Of a DNA stretch of 64,000 bases, positions 18,401 through 27,121 are shown one piece after another. A model generated the notes under the pieces. That model ran no database searches. It was not told the DNA's origin and worked only from the letters and a program-made list of their open reading frames with translations. How positions within the stretch are numbered: the first letter of the stretch is position 1; every line of letters begins with the position of its first letter. The position numbers and the translations under genes are program-made. Origin of the DNA: Pseudomonas bijieensis (lineage in GTDB: Bacteria; Pseudomonadota; Gammaproteobacteria; Pseudomonadales; Pseudomonadaceae); contig NZ_CP048810.1 in assembly GCF_013347965.1 (NCBI RefSeq), positions 4,339,501 to 4,403,500 of the forward strand, written 5' to 3'.

Positions 18401-18929
18401 CGTCGACACATCGACCCCGACCTGGCGCTGGCAGCCGGGCGCGGCGCAGAAGCTCGGCATCGCCCCTGGCGTGCTGCAGACCTTCCAGCGCGCGGCGACC
18501 ATTCGCGATGCGTTCTTCCGTTCCGGCGGCACGCAGCCGATGGTGCGTTTCGAGCTCAAGCCAGTGGCGATGGACTCGACCATCACCCAGTTCCTGCTCG
18601 ACCTCGACGGCCAACAACTGAGCTACGACCACGGCCCGAGCCGCCCGACCGCCATGCAATGGCCCAACCCGGGCAGCATCGGCGTGGTGCGGATCTCGAT
18701 CATGCCGCCGTCGTCCAGCGGTCGCTCCGGCATCACCCTGGACGGGCCGTGGGCCTGGTTCCGGCTGCTGGAGCAATCGGACCTGACCGCCGGCAACTCG
18801 CCGGATCGCTTCAACCTGCGGCTGCGGGTCGATGGCGCCAGTGCCTCTTACGAGTTGCGGGCCAACAGCGCCTTCAACCCGTTCAAGAGCCGGGTGCTCA
18901 GCGGCTTCAGCCTGCCGGAGCGGCTATGA
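15429..18929 (+). CDS. tssM: TssM (IcmF), T6SS inner-membrane protein
   Basis: TssM spans the inner membrane and reaches TssJ in the periplasm, forming the trans-envelope channel core. The 1166-residue product has membrane helices at about 10-30 and 42-60. A cytoplasmic NTPase-like domain follows with Walker A GPPGSGKTT at 128-136. A third helix is at about 443-463 (STVVLVLVVSTLWWVSY). A long periplasmic part ends in the IcmF C-terminal domain. The intact Walker motif is notable because some TssM proteins lack it. The start overlaps the tssL stop, and the stop overlaps tagF (ATGA). Confidence 0.97.
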   Translation: MKAFFSFMTRWVIPLLGLIALSLIIWFVGPLLDWLVPEGRRWALIILVFAVWIAYRVFRIIQARRQAAEVMRSLAAQTPPDPTSIATAEELETLRQRMDEALALLKKAKLGGDERRNLYELPWYVIIGPPGSGKTTALVNSGLHFPLAAQLGAGAVRGVGGTRNCDWWFTDQAVLLDTAGRYTTQDSDATIDKAAWLGFLGLLKKQRARRPIDGAFIAISLSDLLLGSDAERAAHAAAIRLRIQELYTQLGVRFPIYLMLTKLDLVPGFMEYFDTLSKEERAQVWGMTFALDDGKSNDSPLAHLQSEFTGLEQRLNDRLVERLQQERDPARRDLIYGFPQQFGALKDCLQSFLEGVFKPNAFEERVLLRGVYFTSGTQEGSPIDRLIGSMAQSMNLDRQHLARQTGTGRSYFIEKLFTAVAFAERGLVGVDPKVERRRKWIARGVLASTVVLVLVVSTLWWVSYRANQAYIAQVDQKVAPLGQTVQNLSPAQRDVLAVLPLLNAVKHLADDAPSWAEGLGLYQGDMLEAESGSVYRKLLIAVFAPRLLTRIEEQLHSGGNSDFLYEGLKAYLMLADTEHYDADFIKAWIALDWDRSLPRDLPAEQRQALTAHLQALFERRPPLARLDPRLVEDLRRQLQQLPVAQRVYDRIKRQKLPEGIPDFRINEAAGRDAALVFSRKSGKPLGEPLSGFFTVKGYRQGFLLTSLSQTGTLAEEQWVLGHEEADQQNVASLAADVRRLYFQDYLRQWDALLADIDFVPITSVAQAADVLRVISGPTSPLKKLLVAVAKETDLQQDERLLAAQGAPVEGGVDKLKERLGSLLGQEQATQNAPAQSDDPITAHFAELNSIVSKSEGEPAAIDGLLADMNALYVQVSAMVGASGDALLGEAKNQATAAATRVSLNAERQPPLVQGLVKSVVNSTTNSMMGGVRNQLNAAWTSEVVNIYRQSLAGRYPMSPGSARDATLDDFGQFFGVGGVMDNYFRKYLQPYVDTSTPTWRWQPGAAQKLGIAPGVLQTFQRAATIRDAFFRSGGTQPMVRFELKPVAMDSTITQFLLDLDGQQLSYDHGPSRPTAMQWPNPGSIGVVRISIMPPSSSGRSGITLDGPWAWFRLLEQSDLTAGNSPDRFNLRLRVDGASASYELRANSAFNPFKSRVLSGFSLPERL

Positions 18930-19579
18930 GTACGCCGGGCTTCTACGGAAAACTGGCCAGCCGCGGCGACTTCGTCAGCCGTGGCTTGCCCCAGGGGTTT
19001 ATCGGCCCATGGGATTCGTGGCTCGCGGCGGGTTTGCTCGCCAGCCAGAGCAGCCTCGGCGAGCGTTGGCTGGACGCCTATCTGGTCAGCCCGCTGTGGC
19101 GTTTCATGGTCGCGCCGGGGGTGTGTGGCCCGGACGCCGCCGTCGGTGTGGTGATGCCGAGCATCGACCGGGTCGGCCGTTATTTCCCGCTGACCGTCGC
19201 GGTATTGCTGGAGCCCGACGCGGACCCGGCGTCGGTGGTGGGCGGTGCGGACGAGTGGTTCGAGCGGGTCGAGAACCTGTTGCTGAGCACGTTGAGTGTG
19301 GAGGCCAGTTTCGAGGCGTTCAACGAACAGCTGGAGACCCTCGGCAGCCCGATGTATTTGCCGCGCACGTCCAGCAGCCGCTTTGCCAGCCTGCATCGCT
19401 TCGATGCCACCGACCCGCAGCAGCGCATGAGCGCCCTGGCCGAGGCGGCTTGCGAAGGTGTGAGCCTGTGGTGGGGCCAGGGATCGGAGCGCATTGCCCC
19501 GGGTTTGATGCGCTGCCAGGGATTGCCGGCAGCCGCTGATTTTGCGCAATTTTTGCTCGGCCAAGAAGGTGTTGTGTAG
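18926..19579 (+). CDS. tagF: TagF, post-translational repressor of the T6SS
   Basis: TagF holds the T6SS off independently of the PpkA pathway; in P. aeruginosa it acts through the Fha protein. The product is 217 residues, starting STPGFYGKLASRGDFVSRGLP after Met, the classic TagF (SciT family) opening. Further signs are the PSIDRVGRYFPLTVA segment near residue 80 and SLWWGQGSERI near the end. The ATG shares ATGA with the tssM stop, and the stop abuts the pppA start without a gap. Confidence 0.95.
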   Translation: MSTPGFYGKLASRGDFVSRGLPQGFIGPWDSWLAAGLLASQSSLGERWLDAYLVSPLWRFMVAPGVCGPDAAVGVVMPSIDRVGRYFPLTVAVLLEPDADPASVVGGADEWFERVENLLLSTLSVEASFEAFNEQLETLGSPMYLPRTSSSRFASLHRFDATDPQQRMSALAEAACEGVSLWWGQGSERIAPGLMRCQGLPAAADFAQFLLGQEGVV

Positions 19580-20311
19580 ATGCGTCCAAGTGCCGGAAAA
19601 GCAATCAAGTCAGCAAGCAAGAGCCATGTCGGGATGGTCCGCCAGGTCAACGAAGACGCCTGCCTGGACCTGCCGGAAAACGGCCTGTGGGTCGTGGCCG
19701 ACGGCATGGGCGGGCACGCGGCGGGCGATTACGTCAGCAGCCTGATCGTCGACAGCCTGCGCAGCATTGCCGTGGGCCGCTCGTTGGACGAATACGTCGC
19801 GGCGCTGCAAAGCGACCTGCTGCGGGTCAACGCCGCCGTGCGGGAAGAAACCGCCAACCGTGGCGTGACGATGATGGGCAGTACCGTGGTGGTGTTGGCC
19901 GTCCGCGATCTGCGCGGCATGTGCCTGTGGGCCGGTGACAGTCGTTTGTATCGCCTGCGCGACGGCGTGCTCGAAGGCATCTCCCGGGACCACAGCTACG
20001 TCCAGGACTTACAGGACAGCGGCCTGCTCAGCGAAGCCGAGGCGCGGGTGCATCCACGGGCCAACATCGTCACCCGGGCCATTGGCGTCGAGGCGCAACT
20101 GAACCTGGCGCTGACTGAACTGCTGCTGGTGCCTGGCGACAGCTACCTGCTGTGCAGCGACGGGCTGACCAAGACGGTGGAGGACGACGAAATCCGCGAA
20201 GTATTGAGCCACGACGAACCCGGTGAAATCGCCAGCAGCCTGGTGTCCCTGGGCCTGATGCGCGGCGCGCCGGACAACATCACCGTGGTGGTCGTGAAGG
20301 TGCCGTCATGA
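19580..20311 (+). CDS. pppA: PppA, PP2C-type phosphoprotein phosphatase of the T6SS
   Basis: PppA removes the phosphate that PpkA puts on the Fha protein and so turns the T6SS off. The 243-residue product has the PP2C metal-binding motifs: NEDACL near 25-30, DGMGGH at 41-46, WAGDSRLYRLRDG in the middle, CSDGLTK, and PDNITVVVV at the end. The order tagF-pppA-ppkA with overlapping or abutting ends is that of HSI-I. The ORF begins at the ATG directly after the tagF stop. Confidence 0.96.
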   Translation: MRPSAGKAIKSASKSHVGMVRQVNEDACLDLPENGLWVVADGMGGHAAGDYVSSLIVDSLRSIAVGRSLDEYVAALQSDLLRVNAAVREETANRGVTMMGSTVVVLAVRDLRGMCLWAGDSRLYRLRDGVLEGISRDHSYVQDLQDSGLLSEAEARVHPRANIVTRAIGVEAQLNLALTELLLVPGDSYLLCSDGLTKTVEDDEIREVLSHDEPGEIASSLVSLGLMRGAPDNITVVVVKVPS

Positions 20312-23300
20312 GCTTGACCCTGAACATTGTCATCCCCGGCTACGACATCGAAGGGCCGATCGGCGAAGGTGCGATGGCCAGCGTGTACCTGGCGACCCAG
20401 CGCTCGCTGGAACGCAAGGTGGCGTTGAAGGTCATGGCCGCCGCGCTGGCCGCCGACCCGACGTTCTGCGAGCGTTTCCTGCGCGAAGGCAAGACCCTGG
20501 CGCGCTTGTCGCACCCGCACACCGTCACCATCCATGACATCGGCAACGTCGGTGAGCTGTATTACATGGCGATGGAATACCTGCCCAACGGCACGCTCAA
20601 GGAGCGTATCGCCGATGGCCTGTCGCCGGAGCAGGGCCTGACCTACATTCGCCAGATCGCCTCGGCCCTGGGTTATGCCCACGGGCTGGGCCTGGTCCAC
20701 CGTGACGTCAAGCCGGCCAACATCCTGTTCCGCGCCGACGGCACGGCGGTGCTCTCGGACTTCGGCATCGCCAAGTCCCTGGACGACCGCACCCAGTTCA
20801 CCCAGGCCGGTTTCGCGGTCGGCACGCCCAGCTACATGAGCCCGGAACAGGCCCGTGGGCAAGACATCGACGGCCGCGCCGACCTGTACGCCCTGGGCGT
20901 GGTGCTCTACGAAATCCTTGTCGGCAAGCTGCCGTATACCGGTAACGATGCGCTGTCCACCGCCCTGGCCCACCTGACCGAACCGTTGCCGGAATTGCCG
21001 GTGCACCATGGCCGTTACCAGGATGTGCTGCGCAAGCTGCTGGCCAAGGATCCGGCGGAGCGTTTCCCGGATGCGGCGGCGTTGCTGCGGGCGCTGGATA
21101 ACCTGCCTCAGGAATCGGAAGCGACGCTGATCCGGCCGTTGTCGTTGCAACTGCCGGAAACCCCCAAGCCGGTTGATGACTTGGCGGGTTTGACGCCCAT
21201 GTCCATCGACATTCCCAGTGGCCCGGCTTACTCACCGCCGCAGTCTCAACCGCAGCCCAAGCCCGTTCCGCCGCCAGTAAAACCGGTGGTTCAATCCTCG
21301 GTGTCGGAGCAGCGCAAGGGGCCGGTGTTCGCCCTGGCCGCCGTTGCGGTTGCCGTGGCGCTGGCGTTGGGGGGCGCGGGGTATTGGTGGTTGGCCGGTG
21401 ACGATGGCAAAGAGGCGAAGACGCCAGTGGCCACGAACACTTCGGTCAAGCCGCCGGAAGTGAAGCCGCCGAAGACCCCGGAAGTACCGGCGGTCAAGCC
21501 ACCCGTTGCCCCTCCGGCTCAGCCGCCCGTGGCGACCGAGGCCGATGGCGGCCAGCGTCCGCTGTTGATGGCCGGCAAGAAAACCCTGTTCCAGCGCGTG
21601 CTCAGCAAACCGGGGGCGAAGCTCGCCGACGCACCGGGCGCTGCGCCGGGTAAGGCGCTGCCGGCGTTTTCCGTGCTGTACGTGTATCAGCGCAAGGATG
21701 TGGACGGCAGCGCGTGGGTGCGTGTCGGCGCCGCCACCGATGGGCGCAGCGACGGCTGGTTGCCCGCGGCCCAGGTCAGCGACTGGAAGCAAAGCCTGGT
21801 GCTCAAGTTCACCGAACGTTCCGGCCGGGCGCCGGTGATGTTCCTGCGTCAGCCTGGCGAAGTGGAAAAACTGCTGGCTAACCCTTCGGCGGCCAAGAAC
21901 GTGCTGCTCAAGGCCCAGCAGAGCCCGCAGGAGGACCAGCAAGTGCTGGCCCTGGAACCGGCCGCCAGCGCCGTGCCGCAGAGCCAGTTCTATCTGTTGC
22001 CGATCTTCGATTCCCGCGAAAGCATGGATGAGAACGGCCAGCCGGTGCAGTTACTGAATGTCGCTTCCATCGATCCTGGCAACACCCCCAAGGCTTCGAG
22101 CAACACGCCGATCACCACCGCCAACGCCGACGCGTTCCGTACCGCCGTGGTGCTGGTGGTGGACACCACGGTATCGATGCAGCCCTATATCGACCAGGTC
22201 CGCGACGTGGTCCACGAGCTGCAGACCCGCATCGCCGAGCGTGGCGAGTTGGACAGCGTCACCTTCGGCATGGTGGGTTTCCGCAGCAGCATCAAGAAAA
22301 CCCCGGGCCTGGAATACGTCGCCAAGACCTTGATCACCCTGGAACAGGGCCGCGACCCGCAACGCTTCATGGAGCTGGCGCGGCAGGTCAAGGCGTCGAC
22401 AGTGTCGAGCCATTCGTTCAACGAAGATGCGTTTGCCGGGGTCATGGAAGCCGTCGAAGGCATGGACTGGTCCGGTTACGGCGGGCGCTTGATCCTGCTG
22501 GTCACCGACGCCGGTGCCTTGCGCAAGAACGATCCGTTTGCCGCCACGCAAATGAACGAGGCCGAAGTGCGCCAGGCGGCGCTGGGCAAGCAGATCAAGA
22601 TATACGCTCTGCACCTGCTCAGCGACGCCGGCAAGAAAACCCATGCCGGCGCCCAGAGCCAATACCGCACCCTGACCGCCGACGCCAACCCGCAGATCGG
22701 CGACCTGTACATTCCAGTGCCGGGCGCCGACGTGCGCAAGTTCGGCGAGCGGGTCGACGAGATCGGCTCAGTGTTCGCCGACCTGGTCCATCAGGTGCGC
22801 AGCAACAAGCCGCAAGCCGTGCCGCTGCTGAGCGCCGCGCCGAGCCTGGCCGACAAGTCGGCGGCAGTCGGCTACGCGATGCATATGGATTTCCTGGGGC
22901 GCAAATCCGCCAGCCAGGCGCCGCAACTGGTCAGTGCCTGGACCGCCGACCGTGACCTGACCAACCCGGCGCTGCCAGCGTTCCAGGTTTGCGTGATGCT
23001 GACCAAGCTGCAACTCAACGACTTGCAGCAATCGCTGAAGCTGATCGTCGACGCGGCCCGCAAGACCCAGAGTTCGCCGAAGGATTTCTTCCAGGAAATC
23101 GCCAGCGCCAGTGCCTACATGAGCCGCGATCCGTCGGCCTTGCGCAAGGGCGGCAACCTGGCCGACGGCGGGATTCTCGGCGAGTACCTCGAAGGGCTGC
23201 CGTACCGCAGCAAGTCGCTGAACATGACCCAGGACTTGTGGCTGTCCTTGAGCGTGGCCGAGCAGGAAGATTTCATCGACGAGTTGGATTCGAAAATCCG

Positions 23301-23403
23301 TCTCTACGAAACCTTCCACAACGACGTGGCAAACTGGGTGCGCTTCGGTGATGCCGAGCCGGGTGACGCCTTGTACCGCGTTCCGTTGTCGACGCTGCCG
23401 TGA
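20308..23403 (+). CDS. ppkA: PpkA, membrane Ser/Thr kinase of the T6SS with VWA domain
   Basis: PpkA is the Hanks-type kinase that phosphorylates the Fha protein to activate secretion. The 1031-residue product has the kinase domain at about 10-270: glycine loop GPIGEGAMASVY (16-27), Lys41, HRDVKPAN (131-138) with Asp133, DFG (151-153) and GTPSYMSPEQ (172-181). A proline-rich linker follows, then one membrane helix at about 339-363, a second proline-rich stretch and a periplasmic part. That part contains a von Willebrand A domain starting near residue 610 with a metal-site motif DTTVS (619-623). The VWA part probably contacts TagR. All catalytic residues are present. Confidence 0.97.
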   Translation: MSLTLNIVIPGYDIEGPIGEGAMASVYLATQRSLERKVALKVMAAALAADPTFCERFLREGKTLARLSHPHTVTIHDIGNVGELYYMAMEYLPNGTLKERIADGLSPEQGLTYIRQIASALGYAHGLGLVHRDVKPANILFRADGTAVLSDFGIAKSLDDRTQFTQAGFAVGTPSYMSPEQARGQDIDGRADLYALGVVLYEILVGKLPYTGNDALSTALAHLTEPLPELPVHHGRYQDVLRKLLAKDPAERFPDAAALLRALDNLPQESEATLIRPLSLQLPETPKPVDDLAGLTPMSIDIPSGPAYSPPQSQPQPKPVPPPVKPVVQSSVSEQRKGPVFALAAVAVAVALALGGAGYWWLAGDDGKEAKTPVATNTSVKPPEVKPPKTPEVPAVKPPVAPPAQPPVATEADGGQRPLLMAGKKTLFQRVLSKPGAKLADAPGAAPGKALPAFSVLYVYQRKDVDGSAWVRVGAATDGRSDGWLPAAQVSDWKQSLVLKFTERSGRAPVMFLRQPGEVEKLLANPSAAKNVLLKAQQSPQEDQQVLALEPAASAVPQSQFYLLPIFDSRESMDENGQPVQLLNVASIDPGNTPKASSNTPITTANADAFRTAVVLVVDTTVSMQPYIDQVRDVVHELQTRIAERGELDSVTFGMVGFRSSIKKTPGLEYVAKTLITLEQGRDPQRFMELARQVKASTVSSHSFNEDAFAGVMEAVEGMDWSGYGGRLILLVTDAGALRKNDPFAATQMNEAEVRQAALGKQIKIYALHLLSDAGKKTHAGAQSQYRTLTADANPQIGDLYIPVPGADVRKFGERVDEIGSVFADLVHQVRSNKPQAVPLLSAAPSLADKSAAVGYAMHMDFLGRKSASQAPQLVSAWTADRDLTNPALPAFQVCVMLTKLQLNDLQQSLKLIVDAARKTQSSPKDFFQEIASASAYMSRDPSALRKGGNLADGGILGEYLEGLPYRSKSLNMTQDLWLSLSVAEQEDFIDELDSKIRLYETFHNDVANWVRFGDAEPGDALYRVPLSTLP

Positions 23404-24119
23404 TGCTGGACATGAGCGCAGTGCACAAAAGCCGGGGCGCCGGCAGCCAGCGCTACAGCCTGGTGATTCCACGGCTGCAACTGCGCGGCGGTGAACAACT
23501 GGCGGTGGTCGGGCCCAGTGGCTGTGGCAAGAGCACTTTGCTGGATCTGCTGGCGCTGGTGCTGGCACCGGATCAGGCTGGGCGGTTCGACTTCAGCCCT
23601 GCCAATGCGCCCCTGGACATCGCCAAATTGTGGCGTGGGTCGCAACAGGGCACCTTGGCCGAGCTGCGCAGTCGTCACCTGGGTTATGTTCTGCAAACCG
23701 GCGGCCTGTTGGGCTTCCTGGACGTGCGCGGCAACATCGAGTTGTCGCGAAAACTGTTGGGTTTGAAGGATGACGGCAGCGTGATGCGCCTGGCTGGGCA
23801 GTTGGATATTGCCGATCAACTGGACAAGAAACCGGCGGATTTGTCCGTCGGCCAGCGCCAGCGGGTCAGCTGTGCCCGGGCGCTGGCCCATGCTCCGCGG
23901 CTGTTGCTGGCCGATGAACCGACCGCCGCCCTCGATCCGCTGAACGCCGAGCGCGTCATGCAGTTGCTGGTGGCCCAGGCCCGTGAACACGGCGTGTGCT
24001 GCGTGGTCGCCACCCACGACGAAGCGCTGGCCCGTGCCAGCGGTTTGCAGGTGCGGCGGATCAGTTGTCGCCGCGATGCAGACGGCGGTGTCACCGCCAC
24101 CCTCGGGGAGGTTTGCTGA
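23403..24119 (+). CDS. tagT: TagT, ATP-binding subunit of the TagST ABC system
   Basis: TagT and TagS form an ABC complex needed for the envelope signal that activates PpkA. The 238-residue product has Walker A GPSGCGKST (37-45), the signature LSVGQRQRVS and Walker B LLLADEPTAALDP. It starts at the ATG sharing TGATG with the ppkA stop; a GTG one codon earlier is possible. It ends in the same TGATG manner against tagS. It resembles LolD/MacB-type ATPases. Confidence 0.94.
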   Translation: MLDMSAVHKSRGAGSQRYSLVIPRLQLRGGEQLAVVGPSGCGKSTLLDLLALVLAPDQAGRFDFSPANAPLDIAKLWRGSQQGTLAELRSRHLGYVLQTGGLLGFLDVRGNIELSRKLLGLKDDGSVMRLAGQLDIADQLDKKPADLSVGQRQRVSCARALAHAPRLLLADEPTAALDPLNAERVMQLLVAQAREHGVCCVVATHDEALARASGLQVRRISCRRDADGGVTATLGEVC

Positions 24120-25315
24120 TGCGCGGCGCGCTGGTGGCTTCCTTGGCCTGGCAGGATTACCGCAACGATGCCTGGCTGTCGGCCTGTTCGGTGCTGGCGC
24201 TGGTGGCGGTGGTGGCGCCGTTGCTGGTGCTGTTCGGCCTGAAGTTCGGTCTGGTCAGCAGTCTCACCGAGCGCTTGCAGAACGACCCGGCCACCCGGGA
24301 AATCATCCCCTTGGGCGGCAGTCGTTTCAGTGCTGAGTTCGTCGAACAATTGAGCCAGCGCGGCGACGTTGCTTTTGCCTTGCCGCGTACTCGACAGATC
24401 GCCGCTACGGCGGATTTGAGCAGCGATGCGTCGGTGGTCACGGTCGAGATGATTCCCACCGCGGCCAACGATCCGTTGTTCGATTACCTGCCGGTGCCTC
24501 AGGGTTTGGATCAAGTGGTGCTCAGCCAGACTGCCGCTGAAAAGCTCGGGGCCAAGGCCGGCGATTGGGTGCAGGCCAGTTTTGGCCGGCAGGTGGCCGG
24601 TCGCAGCGAGGCGCAGCGTACGCGGGTGCAGGTGTTGCACGTGTTGCCGTTGGAAGCCTTTGCCCGGGACGGCTTGTTTGCGCCGCTGGCGTTGCTGGAG
24701 GCGGCGGAGGATTACCGCGACGGCCGTGCCGTGCCCGCGTTCGGCTGGCCGGGGGATGTGGTGGGCGTGGCCGGGCAGCGGGTCTACCCGGCTTTTCGTT
24801 TGTATGCCCGCAGCCTCGCGGACGTCGAGCCGCTGCGTCAGTATTTCGCCGGGCAGAACCTGCTGGTGTCGACCCAGGCCCAGACCATCGCACAAGTGCA
24901 ATCGTTGAGCCGCAATCTGTCGATCGTCTTCTGGATCATTGCCGGGTTGGCGTTGGCCGGTGCGTTCGCGGCGATTTTTGCCGGCGCCCTGGCGGCGGTC
25001 GAACGCAAGCGCAGGGAGCTTTCAGTGTTGCGCCTGCTGGGGGTTTCCACGGCGGCGCTGTTGTTATTTGTAGTGTTGCAGGCGCTCTACAGCGCCACCT
25101 TTGCGGCCCTGTTGAGTGCCGGCCTGTACGGCCTGGCGCAGTCGGGCCTGAACCATTTATTTGCGCAGATGCCCGGCGAGTACGCCAGCCATCTGCTGGT
25201 GCGTCATTACGCGTTGGCCCTGGTGGCCGTGCTCGGCGTCAGCGCCGTGGCGGCGGCTTGTGGTGGCTGGCGCGTGGCGCGCATCCAGGCGTGTGAAGGA
25301 ATTCGCGATGTATAA
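24119..25315 (+). CDS. tagS: TagS, FtsX/MacB-like permease of the TagST system
   Basis: The 398-residue product has an N-terminal membrane helix (ACSVLALVAVVAPLLVLFGL, about 22-41) and a large periplasmic part. A C-terminal three-helix FtsX-type core follows (FWIIAGLALAGAFAAIFAGAL, then LLLFVVLQALYSATFAALLS, then the last helix near LALVAVLGVSAVAAACGG). This is the layout of mechanotransmission-type ABC permeases rather than importers. The start lies in TGATG with tagT, and the end overlaps tagR by 8 nt. Confidence 0.92.
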   Translation: MRGALVASLAWQDYRNDAWLSACSVLALVAVVAPLLVLFGLKFGLVSSLTERLQNDPATREIIPLGGSRFSAEFVEQLSQRGDVAFALPRTRQIAATADLSSDASVVTVEMIPTAANDPLFDYLPVPQGLDQVVLSQTAAEKLGAKAGDWVQASFGRQVAGRSEAQRTRVQVLHVLPLEAFARDGLFAPLALLEAAEDYRDGRAVPAFGWPGDVVGVAGQRVYPAFRLYARSLADVEPLRQYFAGQNLLVSTQAQTIAQVQSLSRNLSIVFWIIAGLALAGAFAAIFAGALAAVERKRRELSVLRLLGVSTAALLLFVVLQALYSATFAALLSAGLYGLAQSGLNHLFAQMPGEYASHLLVRHYALALVAVLGVSAVAAACGGWRVARIQACEGIRDV

Positions 25316-27035
25316 GTTATTGGGCGCCGCCGTGGCGCTGAGCCTGGCCGGTTTGGTCTGGGCCGATGAAGGCAGCGACAAGCTCGACAATCCCAAGCCG
25401 TTGCCCGATGACGTCAGCCTGCCGCTGCCGTGCGAAGGGCAGATGGTGTTCCGCTACGTCTATATCCTCGCCCAGGGCACCCTGGATGACCGTGAAATCA
25501 GCCTCGGCTATCCGTTCAGCGAGGGCGAGGCCGGTTACCAGCAGTCGTTCATTTCCGGCTACCGGCGCGACTTCATCAACGGCCAGTTCACCCTCAAGGA
25601 CCTGCCCACGGACTGGAACAAAACCATCACGCCGTTGATGCCCAAGACCGACGCCAAGACGCCGCTCAAACCGATGCTGTACTTCATCGGCAAGTACGAA
25701 GTCACCGCTCGTCAATACGCCCAGGTCATGGCCCAGGCGCAATCGTTGGCCAGTGGCGAGCCGGCCCCGGCCTGCGAAACCTTGCAAGCCGATTTGCCTC
25801 AAGGCGTGGCCGGGCGTTTGCCCAAGGTGAAACTGTCGAAGTTCGAGGCTGAGCGTTTCTCGGCGGTGTACAGCGCCTGGCTGATGAAATACCACAAGGA
25901 CCTGCTGCCGGTGAGCGGTCGCGGCACCTCCGCCGAAGACGGTGGGCTGGGTTTCGTGCGTTTGCCCACTGAAGTGGAGTGGGAGTTCGCCGCCCGTGGC
26001 GGCCAGGCCGTGAGCCGTCAGGACCTGGAAGGGCGCCTGTTTCCCCGGCGCCTGGAAGGCAGTGAAAGCGACGGGCCGCTGGCCGATTGGGCAGTGTTCA
26101 ACCAGGTCGCCGGCGGCACCGGCCAGGCCGCGCGGCTGATGCCCATCGGCACCAAGCTGCCGAACCCCATCGGCCTGTTCGACGTGGTTGGCAACGCCGC
26201 CGAAATGGTCCAGGAATCCTTCCAGTTGGTGCACGCTGGTCGCCGCCAGGGGGCCTATGGCGGCTTCGTGGTCAAGGGCGGCAACTACCTGGAAGGCGAG
26301 GGCACGCTGTTCACCGGCATGCGCCGCGAATATCCGCTGTTCGCCGCCGATGGCACCGAGCAAAGCAACGAAACCACGGGCTTCCGGGTGGCGGTCGGGG
26401 CGTTGTCGGCGCCGCGTTCGCGCTACAAGGAATTGTTCGCCCAGTGGCAGAAAGAAGGCCGGCTGGCGTCGCTGACCGATGCCATCGACGATGCCGAGGA
26501 CCCGACCAAGCGCCTGGACAGCATCATCGCCGCCAGCGTCGACCCACGCCTGCAAGCCGAACTGGGCCTGGTCAACGAAGAGCTCAAGCGCAACGTCTCG
26601 CTCATCGCCCAGCAGCGCGAGGAAGCGGCGGGCAACCTGATTCAGTCGTCGGCCCTGGTGGCCGAGACCGTCAACAACTACAACATTCGCCTGACCAATC
26701 TGCAGAACAGTCGGCAAGTCGCCCTGGATGCCAAGGACGAGGCCAGCGCGCAACTGTTCGCCACGGCCATCGACAACGGTCGCAGTGCGCTGGATGGCGC
26801 GGTGGCGATCTACATCGACAACCTGGCCACCGGCACGCGCTACACCGATGCCGTGATCCAGGCGCAGTTTCAACGCATCAAGGAGGAGCTGGAGCGCAAG
26901 CCGGTACTGGGCAAGAGCCTGGTGGCGCGCGCAACGTTATTCGTTCGTCACGTCGGGGACTATCGTCAGCAAAAACGCGCCGACCCGGCGGTGATATTGA
27001 AGGAATTGCTCGCATCGAACGCTCAGCGGTCTTGA
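25308..27035 (+). CDS. tagR: TagR, periplasmic SUMF1-like activator of PpkA
   Basis: TagR is the periplasmic protein that promotes PpkA activity in the threonine-phosphorylation pathway. The 575-residue product starts MYKLLGAAVALSLAGLVWA, a clear Sec signal peptide. This fixes the start within the end of tagS; upstream starts would remove the signal. The sulfatase-modifying-factor-like fold is seen in RLPTEVEWEFAARGG, NPIGLFDVVGNAAEMVQE and FVVKGGNYLEGEG. A C-terminal helical part of about 200 residues follows. The catalytic cysteines of true formylglycine-generating enzymes are not evident, as expected for TagR. Confidence 0.93.
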   Translation: MYKLLGAAVALSLAGLVWADEGSDKLDNPKPLPDDVSLPLPCEGQMVFRYVYILAQGTLDDREISLGYPFSEGEAGYQQSFISGYRRDFINGQFTLKDLPTDWNKTITPLMPKTDAKTPLKPMLYFIGKYEVTARQYAQVMAQAQSLASGEPAPACETLQADLPQGVAGRLPKVKLSKFEAERFSAVYSAWLMKYHKDLLPVSGRGTSAEDGGLGFVRLPTEVEWEFAARGGQAVSRQDLEGRLFPRRLEGSESDGPLADWAVFNQVAGGTGQAARLMPIGTKLPNPIGLFDVVGNAAEMVQESFQLVHAGRRQGAYGGFVVKGGNYLEGEGTLFTGMRREYPLFAADGTEQSNETTGFRVAVGALSAPRSRYKELFAQWQKEGRLASLTDAIDDAEDPTKRLDSIIAASVDPRLQAELGLVNEELKRNVSLIAQQREEAAGNLIQSSALVAETVNNYNIRLTNLQNSRQVALDAKDEASAQLFATAIDNGRSALDGAVAIYIDNLATGTRYTDAVIQAQFQRIKEELERKPVLGKSLVARATLFVRHVGDYRQQKRADPAVILKELLASNAQRS

Positions 27036-27121
27036 GTATTCGTTGTCAGCGAGCTTGGAAGGGACTCAGGCGGCGATAGGGCCGAGCTGAGCTGGTCAAA
27101 ACTTAAAACGAGAACACAACT